38,022 nt of DNA from assembly GCA_002506275.1 (NCBI GenBank), contig DAXG01000032.1, positions 2,985-41,006 on the forward strand, written 5' to 3'. The position numbers and the translations under genes were made by a program. Of this stretch, positions 1-6,621 are shown piece after piece. The DNA is from Euryarchaeota archaeon UBA259. GTDB taxonomy: Archaea; Thermoplasmatota; Poseidoniia; Poseidoniales; Poseidoniaceae. Position 1 is the first letter of the stretch. Each line of letters opens with the position of its first letter. Below the pieces are notes generated by a model. That model did not search any database and was not told where the DNA came from. It saw only the letters and a list, made by a program, of their open reading frames with translations.

Positions 1-285
1 CGAGTGCAAATCTCGGGCGACAGCATGTGGCCGACCTTTCCAAACGGAAGTCAGTTTGAACTCATTGATTGCACCTTTGACGAACTCAATCTTGGTGACG
101 TTGTCCTCGCTCAACACCCGTTTCATTCAGATGTCCAAATGGTGAAACGGATACAGAGTTTCAGTAACCGGACTGTTTTCTTAGTCGGTGATAATCCGGA
201 CCCATTGGCGAGTGAAGATTCCCATAATTTTGGTGCGATCAATGAGGAAGCAATTCTTGGTCGGTGTGAACCGATTCAAGCGTGA
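1..285 (+). CDS. S26-family signal-peptidase-like protease, resembling nickel superoxide dismutase maturation protease (5' partial)
   Basis: The reading frame is open from the first base and ends in TGA at 283-285, so the gene probably begins outside the window; a GTG at position 4 is the only in-window alternative start. The protein shows SGDSMWPT near its N-terminus, carrying the nucleophilic serine of S26 peptidases. A VKRI motif follows, carrying the general-base lysine, and then a VGDNPD...SEDSHNFG block. Short length, an early serine box and the GDN...DS..FG pattern are typical of the small proteases that trim nickel superoxide dismutase, in contrast to membrane-anchored type I signal peptidases; no membrane segment is visible. 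Assignment to S26 is firm. The nickel-SOD role is inferred and depends on a sodN gene upstream, which cannot be seen here. Confidence 0.72.
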   Translation, partial: RVQISGDSMWPTFPNGSQFELIDCTFDELNLGDVVLAQHPFHSDVQMVKRIQSFSNRTVFLVGDNPDPLASEDSHNFGAINEEAILGRCEPIQA

Positions 286-291
286 TGTATT

Positions 292-368
292 TGGCGGGCC
301 TGACGGGGTTCGAACCCGCGACCGATGGATTAAGAGTCCATCGCTCTACCTGACTAAGCTACAGGCCC
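292..368 (-). tRNA. tRNA-Lys (anticodon CUU) with encoded CCA
   Basis: On the minus strand a full cloverleaf can be drawn. The acceptor stem GGGCCTG pairs with CAGGCCC, the D arm is normal, and a 5-bp anticodon stem encloses the loop CTCTTAA, giving anticodon CUU (Lys). The T arm carries GGTTCGAACC-type sequence. The discriminator is G at 295, followed by CCA at 294-292. No intron is seen. Confidence 0.95.
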
Positions 369-388
369 AACCTTGGGTTCGACCACCC

Positions 389-396
389 GTATTTAA
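389..396 (-). promoter_or_regulatory. TATA box for tRNA-Lys
   Basis: The minus strand reads TTAAATAC here, centred about 25 nt upstream of the tRNA 5' end at 368. This is the spacing expected of an archaeal TATA box for a transcript starting at the mature 5' end or very near it. Confidence 0.6.
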
Positions 397-414
397 CAAT
401 TGACAGAAAGCTGT

Positions 415-1167
415 TCACTGAATACGTCCATTCGGGTTGACAAATGTTTCAACGCCGTTGGTTCCAGCAAGTACGACCACATCGCACATGTTGTTGAACA
501 AACCAACTTGAACAACTCCAGCGATGTTCAAAATGTTTTTTTCCATTGCCTCGGGTGCAGAGATCGTTGGGCCACAATGAGCATCAGCAATCATGTTTCC
601 ATTGTCGGTCATCACAGCATTATCTCCGGACATACGGCAGTTCACTCGGCAGTTCAGCAATCGCCCCAGTGAGCGAATTGTTGCCTGATGGGCGAACGGA
701 GTAATCTCAATAGGAAGCGGGAATGCACCGAGTGCGTCAACACGTTTTCTGTCGTCTGCAACGACAATCATTGCCTTGGATTCTTGGGCGACAATTTTCT
801 CTCGCAAAAGTGCAGCACCTCCGCCTTTGATGAGTTGGAAATGAGGGTCGTATTCATCAGCCCCGTCAATAACGATGTCCAATCCATCGACATCCGAGAG
901 TTCAACCAAAGGTATCCCGACTTCTAAAGCCAGTTTTTCGGTCGCCAGTGAAGTTGGCACGCCAACTATTTCGAGGTCATCTTCGGCGATCATTCGTCCA
1001 AGTTCGATAACGGTGTGTTTCACAGTTGAGCCGGTTCCCAAGCCCACTTTCATTCCGCTACGAACATACTTGCACGCAGCGATTCCAGCCTCTTTCTTGA
1101 GTGTCTCAACATCGGTCATGCTTTGCAAACTTTGGGCTAAGCCCTTGAGGCTTCCGTTTTTCTCCAT
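415..1167 (-). CDS. rpiA: Ribose-5-phosphate isomerase A
   Basis: Interconverts ribose 5-phosphate and ribulose 5-phosphate in the cytoplasm, supplying ribose for nucleotides. The 250-residue protein has the family's phosphate-binding GLGTGST loop at about residues 42-48. The DGADE motif follows at 101-105 and KGGGAALLREK at 114-124, containing the catalytic Asp/Glu and Lys residues. The length is slightly above the usual ~225-235 because of about 16 extra N-terminal residues; an internal ATG at 1119 (MTDVETLKKEAG) would give the usual family N-terminus. The gene is divergent from the large surface-protein gene at 1243, with about 75 nt between them, including an A/T-rich stretch that could hold either promoter. 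Identity is certain; the start is not. Confidence 0.95.
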   Translation of the reverse strand: MEKNGSLKGLAQSLQSMTDVETLKKEAGIAACKYVRSGMKVGLGTGSTVKHTVIELGRMIAEDDLEIVGVPTSLATEKLALEVGIPLVELSDVDGLDIVIDGADEYDPHFQLIKGGGAALLREKIVAQESKAMIVVADDRKRVDALGAFPLPIEITPFAHQATIRSLGRLLNCRVNCRMSGDNAVMTDNGNMIADAHCGPTISAPEAMEKNILNIAGVVQVGLFNNMCDVVVLAGTNGVETFVNPNGRIQ

Positions 1168-1222
1168 CAGTGTTTTTTTATTTCTATGGGATGTAGTACC
1201 TTTAGCCGAAGTCTTTTGACCT

Positions 1223-1236
1223 ACGAGTAATCTCGT
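1223..1236. promoter_or_regulatory. Short inverted repeat just upstream of the surface-protein start
   Basis: ACGAG-TAAT-CTCGT is a perfect 5-bp inverted repeat ending 6 nt before the ATG at 1243. It lies in the divergent rpiA/surface-protein spacer. It could be a protein-binding site or a small leader hairpin; the sequence alone does not decide. Confidence 0.3.
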
Positions 1237-1242
1237 GACATC

Positions 1243-4200
1243 ATGGTCTCTTCACGGACGAACGCGCTTCGGTGCTCGGCTGTGGTGCTTTTGTTCTTGC
1301 TTTCAACCCTCATGCAAGGGTATTCTCCTTCGGACGGTAATGAATTGGAGGATGAATCACTCGATATTTTCCCCGTGCCTACCCCATTTGGTCAAAGCAA
1401 ATTACTGTCCATAGGCTCGTTCCCTGATGGTGCGAACACCAAGACTCGACTGAGTGTAGATGAAGGTGAAGCATTGAAATCGCTTGACCTTCAAGTGGAC
1501 GCTGCTCGACTGCCTACTTCCACCGGATTTTCATGGACTGAGTCGAGTGATTTCTCTTCGACTACAAATTACGATGGTATGGACGTCAACAGTTCCTCTC
1601 TCTCTTTGTTGCCCCAAGAGTGGAAATGGGATTTTGAGTCGGCGACCTTTGGACCTGAATGGACCCAAGGTGGAGTCTCAAATTGGAACTTGCAAACGAG
1701 CAATGTAATTACAGGTGCTCAATCAGCACAAGCCGGAAGTATAACTCACAATCAAGAAAGTTCGTTGACATTGGATGTTTCAGCCATTCCCGCAGCAAGT
1801 GGTTCTTTCCAATACCAAGTCTCGTCCGAATCAAGTTTTGATTACCTTCTTTTCTGCATTGATAATACGGCATGCTCGAGATACTCGGGATACTCATCGC
1901 AGTGGTCTGGTACACCGAGTGGTACGCACACGTTCACGATCCCTGCTGCTGCTCAGACCCTCACTTGGAAGTACACGAAAGACGGCAGTGTTGACCGTAG
2001 CCTCGATACGGCTTGGATTGATGAAATCATATTGTCCCCAACCGGCGGTTCAGGCAACGGCGTAGGTACTTGGGTTTCGCTTCCCTTTGGACCCTCCCAA
2101 CTTGGCCAAGGTGAAGAAAGGTCCTTTGGGCACATGCACATGGATGCGTCAATACCGTCGGGGAGTATTTTTGAATGGCAGTTGATTGATGCAGCCACCA
2201 ATGCAATCGTTCCTGGTTTTGAATCCATTACGGAAACTTCATTTGACCTTGGGATGATCGATTGGGAAACCTATCCACTGTTGAAACTCCGAATCTACAT
2301 GGAGACTTCTTCTGGAGATTTACCGTCCATACACGGCATCCACTTCGAAGGAAAAATCTTTGAAGATTTTTCGGACGACCCAACAGAACTCGGTTGGCAA
2401 TTACAGGGCGTAACTTGGGCCAACGGAGAAGTATCCGGTACAGGTACATTGAAGACATCGACATACAATGTACGTTCAGGATTTGCCGGATTTGAATCCA
2501 ACTCAGTCCTCTCATCGGGTGCTTCAATTCAATACACGCTTGACGGAGGAACCAACTGGGCTGATGTGCTGCCCGGGAAACAATGGCTATCGACACCATC
2601 TTTTTCAGTTCAATTCCGAGTCTCTTCGGCTGGAGGTCAGTGGGACATTGAAACGTTTGATGTTGAATTAATTCGCACCAGTATACCCGATGGTTTGCGG
2701 ATTGATGTCGGCATGGACGGTGTGAGCGACTGGTCTATGGAAGGCGAGGGAATGGGTCGCCTGGGTATTCAGGACCGATTGAAAGACCATTCTCTTTGGC
2801 AAACTCGTGCCTCGTCTCCATCGGCTTCAGCCTCGTTCAGTATGCTGTTGCCTGCTGCCGGAGTTGAGGCGTTTGAATTTGGAGTTGCTTCACCGTTGCA
2901 AGCAATGAATTCACCTTTCTTAACCATGTCAATTGATGGCCAAGATATCCTCTCTTCTTCACTCCCTAATCTTCAATCGTTGCAAGTGATCGAACTTTCC
3001 TCGAACGAACTGGGCTCACTTAACAGCGCACTTTCGCAAGCCACTCCTGAATATGGAGTCGAAGGTTTGCCTATGGTCGAAGTCACCGTTCGCCTCGGCT
3101 CGTCAACAACCCCTGCCGATGTTATGCTTGGTGGACTGTTTGCTCCATACGATTCCTCTCTTGCTCTTCAATTCGGGCCCAGCGATGCAGTTACCATCGC
3201 CCTCAACAATGCATTGCAATCGGTGATTCCTGTTGCAGGAAGTAAGGAATTGCCCCTCCCAATACGAATGACTTCATCCGGAGCGATACATATGACGGTG
3301 ATTCAGCAAACGACTCAGAGTTCGATTGACCCAATTTCGATATCCGTTTCAAACGTGACCGATACGTTCACTCCTTCCACGGATTGGATCGAGGTCACAA
3401 GCACTTTTGATTTCTCTAACTTGGGGGTCTCAAATCCAGAATCGTATGTGAAATCGAACGGTTGGTCGCTCGCCTTGCACCTTACTGGGGTGAACCATCA
3501 GTCCGAAACCCGCTGCCCAATGCTTTCACTCCCCATGGCGGGTGTGGCGGTCAACAGCTGCTTGACACAAGGCAATTCTATGATATGGTCTTCAGGAAAT
3601 TCGGATGGTACCATCCGTATGGTTGAAAGTGGTTCCTTGCTTCAAATCCACCATCGGTTCCAGTTCTCAGATATGTGGGACGATGAAGAATCACTTGGCG
3701 TTTCGGTGAATCTGCTTTCTCCATCGGGTCCTATGTTGCCTGCGAGTTTGAATTTCGGACTTGGTTCGTCAAACGGGGTGGAGAATGATGTTGAAGTAAA
3801 AGACTGGAGTATTGTTTATGAAAACGATGCCCGTTCCGTTCATGAATCCCCGTATCTTCACCCTGGAGCAGATGTAATGGTTGAAGTTCAACTTGGATTT
3901 GAAGATGTTCCAGTTGAGTCAACTCCTCGCTCGGGTTCCACTTTGGTGCGGTTGATCGCTGATGGAGTCGAAGTTCAATCGACTTCCATTCTCTCCGACG
4001 GCATCGCATCGTTCCCTTGGGCAATACCGTCCAATAAAGAAACCATTGAGGTTGAGATTGAAGTCATCCCGCTTCTCAATCAAGACGTCCATTTTGCCGT
4101 TCCAAACGTGTTGAACTTTGGTTTTGATACTGTCGACCCGGAACTCTTGGGCGTTAGCGTCTCAGAATTCGACCATGTCGAAGCCAATCCTGTGACTTCG

Positions 4201-6267
4201 ATCGAGTTTGTGATTGGAGACCGACCAATGCTTCCTTCGCATGCAAATGCACACATGTGGCGCTCTTGGATCGATGATTCGAACCTCGATGGAATCGTTC
4301 AGAGCGATGAAGTTCAAACACAACCACTCACATCACCCGAAGACATGACATCTCTGCAAGGTACATATTCCCTTGAATTCGATACCTCTCAAGCCTATTC
4401 CGGTTCTTACTTCGTAGGCTGGCTTGATGTCGCTGATTCAGCTGGAAACGTCATGCTTAATTCCGGCTCAATGGAATCTGCATTGTTCAATGTTCAAGTC
4501 AACAACGATGGCTCACCGCAACTTGGCACATCACCGGCTTACTGGGGTCATGGTGACTCGGTGTGGATTCATCCTGGTGATTCGAACACCCTATATTTGC
4601 CGCTTTTGGATTTGAACGGCATTACCGATATTACCGATATTGAGGTGGATTTAGCTGGGAATCAGAACGAGGCAGTTCATTTCAAGTGGGAATCCGAAAA
4701 CAATCGATGCACAAGTCTCAACATGTTCTTGGATATTGAGTCATGTGTGTTCCAACCATCGAACCCAGATGACCTCTTCTCCTCAGAAGGAATGTTCATC
4801 GTTCATTTCTCGCTGGAATGGGGCTTTGATCCTGATGTGAGTCTTGTACGTGTTCCAAGAGTTGTGGTCCACGATGCCCAAGGCCAATCAAACACTTTGG
4901 CCGTGCCAGACTTGAGTTGGAGTTTCTCCGGTGAAGTGAACGTCAACCCACAAAATCTTGAGTTCTCATTCGACGGCACAGTTGTTGAAACGCAGGGGAC
5001 ATGGGTCAAGCCTCGGGCAGACCTCGGCGTCGTAGGCGAACTCACATGGTACCGTTCTCACCGTGCAGTCATTCAACCGTTGGATTTGGGCATTGAACTT
5101 GGAGAAAACGAACTCCTTGTGGAAAGTAGGAACGGAAGTTTCTCTGGAATGCTCACCGCACCTCTTGACCCCGGTTCTTATGCCGTTTTCACTTCCTTGC
5201 ACAACCCACCAAACGGCGCAATCGATCGCACGCCAGTTACTGCTCCTGCGTGGTTTGTCGTCGATAATCAAGCTCCAAGCATTGTTGGAATCCCCTCTCC
5301 AGAAAACGAGCTGGTTCTCGTTGAAGACGTCTGGGATTCGATCGAGTTCGAAGTGCTCATCTTCGAGAGTGACCGGCTTGCAGAACCGACTTTGACGCTT
5401 CACTGGGCTGTGCATCCTGAGGGTGTTGGCTTGACCAGTGAATCCGTTCTCAATGGCAGTCAGATGCTCTCTGTTATCGGCGGCCGTGCTTTTGGCGATG
5501 CGATACCGTGTGCAGCGACATTGGATCTTGATTCTCTACTCACGTCTTCAATGCGTAACGACGCTCTTGAAGTCCGTATCTGGGTTACTGGTTACGATAT
5601 AGCAGGTCATGAAATCAGTACGGTGTTCAATGATATCGATGCTCCACTTTCAGTTTGGGTTCTTGAGCAACGCATTGCTGAATACTCGTTCACGGCTCCT
5701 GTGCTGAAACCGAACAAGGAGATTGCTGCAGGCGAAACGGTGGCTCTGGCAGTAGAAATTTCGAATTCAGGACTTGCGGACGGTGAGGCTCAAATGTTTG
5801 TCGAATTGGTTGAAAGTACCGGTGCGCGAACAAGAATCGACGCACGTAGTATTGAGATTGAGGCTGGTAGTACGTTTGTTTACACGAAGGATTGGACACC
5901 CACACGGGATGGTACGATGTGGATTGAATTCCAAATCATTAACGGACCAAACGTTCAAACCAATACCGTTTACATTGATGAAGCGACTTCGGATGGTGTC
6001 TTTTCCAGCGTAGCATCGGTAAATCCAGTGTTACTCATCATCATCTTCCTCCTCACTGTCTCTCTCGTAGGATTGTTGATTTTTGGATTGAAAAACCCAC
6101 AACAGCAACAATGGGACGCTCATCAACGCTCATCTCGCAAACCGCTTGTTCACATCCCAAACGAGGGGCGTCCTCGCCTTCAACAAACCAAGCCTCAACC
6201 GCCAGTTTCTGGACCATACGGTGCACCGGTCGAAAGTGCTGCACCGGGTGAAAGCCCGTACAAATGA
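1243..6267 (+). CDS. Giant secreted, membrane-anchored surface protein (CARDB/Ig-like C-terminal region)
   Basis: I do not recognise a named family for the whole 1,674-residue protein. An N-terminal signal peptide is clear (basic MVSSRTNALR, then a hydrophobic run to about residue 28). The long middle is rich in Ser, Thr, Gly and Asn and in beta-type sequence, consistent with stacked Ig-like or lectin-like domains. An EF-hand-type calcium loop, DSNLDGIVQSDE, lies at about residues 1012-1023. A cysteine pair (CTSLN...IESC) follows at about 1160. A CARDB-like domain sits at about 1470-1580, then one membrane helix at about 1590-1614 and a ~60-residue proline- and glutamine-rich tail that should be cytoplasmic. 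The C-terminal half resembles that of the kelch protein at 22129-26670 in order and motifs. It is probably an adhesin or receptor-like envelope protein; the function is unknown. Confidence 0.85.
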   Translation: MVSSRTNALRCSAVVLLFLLSTLMQGYSPSDGNELEDESLDIFPVPTPFGQSKLLSIGSFPDGANTKTRLSVDEGEALKSLDLQVDAARLPTSTGFSWTESSDFSSTTNYDGMDVNSSSLSLLPQEWKWDFESATFGPEWTQGGVSNWNLQTSNVITGAQSAQAGSITHNQESSLTLDVSAIPAASGSFQYQVSSESSFDYLLFCIDNTACSRYSGYSSQWSGTPSGTHTFTIPAAAQTLTWKYTKDGSVDRSLDTAWIDEIILSPTGGSGNGVGTWVSLPFGPSQLGQGEERSFGHMHMDASIPSGSIFEWQLIDAATNAIVPGFESITETSFDLGMIDWETYPLLKLRIYMETSSGDLPSIHGIHFEGKIFEDFSDDPTELGWQLQGVTWANGEVSGTGTLKTSTYNVRSGFAGFESNSVLSSGASIQYTLDGGTNWADVLPGKQWLSTPSFSVQFRVSSAGGQWDIETFDVELIRTSIPDGLRIDVGMDGVSDWSMEGEGMGRLGIQDRLKDHSLWQTRASSPSASASFSMLLPAAGVEAFEFGVASPLQAMNSPFLTMSIDGQDILSSSLPNLQSLQVIELSSNELGSLNSALSQATPEYGVEGLPMVEVTVRLGSSTTPADVMLGGLFAPYDSSLALQFGPSDAVTIALNNALQSVIPVAGSKELPLPIRMTSSGAIHMTVIQQTTQSSIDPISISVSNVTDTFTPSTDWIEVTSTFDFSNLGVSNPESYVKSNGWSLALHLTGVNHQSETRCPMLSLPMAGVAVNSCLTQGNSMIWSSGNSDGTIRMVESGSLLQIHHRFQFSDMWDDEESLGVSVNLLSPSGPMLPASLNFGLGSSNGVENDVEVKDWSIVYENDARSVHESPYLHPGADVMVEVQLGFEDVPVESTPRSGSTLVRLIADGVEVQSTSILSDGIASFPWAIPSNKETIEVEIEVIPLLNQDVHFAVPNVLNFGFDTVDPELLGVSVSEFDHVEANPVTSIEFVIGDRPMLPSHANAHMWRSWIDDSNLDGIVQSDEVQTQPLTSPEDMTSLQGTYSLEFDTSQAYSGSYFVGWLDVADSAGNVMLNSGSMESALFNVQVNNDGSPQLGTSPAYWGHGDSVWIHPGDSNTLYLPLLDLNGITDITDIEVDLAGNQNEAVHFKWESENNRCTSLNMFLDIESCVFQPSNPDDLFSSEGMFIVHFSLEWGFDPDVSLVRVPRVVVHDAQGQSNTLAVPDLSWSFSGEVNVNPQNLEFSFDGTVVETQGTWVKPRADLGVVGELTWYRSHRAVIQPLDLGIELGENELLVESRNGSFSGMLTAPLDPGSYAVFTSLHNPPNGAIDRTPVTAPAWFVVDNQAPSIVGIPSPENELVLVEDVWDSIEFEVLIFESDRLAEPTLTLHWAVHPEGVGLTSESVLNGSQMLSVIGGRAFGDAIPCAATLDLDSLLTSSMRNDALEVRIWVTGYDIAGHEISTVFNDIDAPLSVWVLEQRIAEYSFTAPVLKPNKEIAAGETVALAVEISNSGLADGEAQMFVELVESTGARTRIDARSIEIEAGSTFVYTKDWTPTRDGTMWIEFQIINGPNVQTNTVYIDEATSDGVFSSVASVNPVLLIIIFLLTVSLVGLLIFGLKNPQQQQWDAHQRSSRKPLVHIPNEGRPRLQQTKPQPPVSGPYGAPVESAAPGESPYK

Positions 6268-6283
6268 GATGCATTTTCATCCG

Positions 6284-6299
6284 AAGACTTTGAAGTCTT
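6284..6299 (+). terminator. Small hairpin between surface-protein gene and RNase P RNA
   Basis: AAGACT-TTGA-AGTCTT can form a 6-bp hairpin with a 4-nt loop. It lies 16 nt after the surface-protein stop codon and 18 nt before RNase P RNA. There is no T-run immediately after it, so termination is only one option; it could also be a processing or promoter-adjacent element. Confidence 0.25.
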
Positions 6300-6316
6300 G
6301 ATGCCAACCGCTACAT

Positions 6317-6619
6317 GGAGGGAGTAGGAGGATCGCTGACAGAGTTCGACTCTGAGGAAAGTCCCCTCTCCACAGTGCAAACGGCTTACACAAGTAAGAG
6401 AACAGAAATGGTCAGGTCAATGCTGCAGAAACGAACGATGCAAGGTGTGTACAATGAAGTTGAAAAACCGAGATTGCCTTGTGGTCGATGAGACGAGCAA
6501 CCCCGTTGGAGCAAGTCCAAACAGCCCCGTTGACGCGGCACGTCGAGGGGCAGGTAGGATGCTAAGTTGAATGCGGTCACCGAAAGGTAACAGAAAGGGG
6601 CTTACTCCCTACTCCCTCC
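6317..6619 (+). ncRNA. rnpB: RNase P RNA (archaeal type)
   Basis: This is the catalytic RNA that cleaves tRNA 5' leaders. The ends form a long P1 helix: GGAGGGAGTAGGAG at 6317-6330 pairs with CTCCCTACTCCCTCC ending at 6619. The conserved core is visible: GAGGAAAGTCC near 6355, a GAGCAAGTCCAAACAG block near 6507, and ACAGAAAGGGGCTTAC at about 6590-6605. The length of 303 nt fits archaeal type A RNAs. The 3' end lies only 2 nt from the stop codon of the convergent exporter gene, so transcripts from the two strands are likely to overlap. Confidence 0.93.
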
Positions 6620-6621
6620 AC

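Noticed and set aside
1243..6267. Idea that the giant surface protein is a non-ribosomal or viral protein
   Set aside because: No catalytic or virion motif is visible; the signal peptide, beta-rich body, CARDB-like domain and anchor point to an envelope protein.
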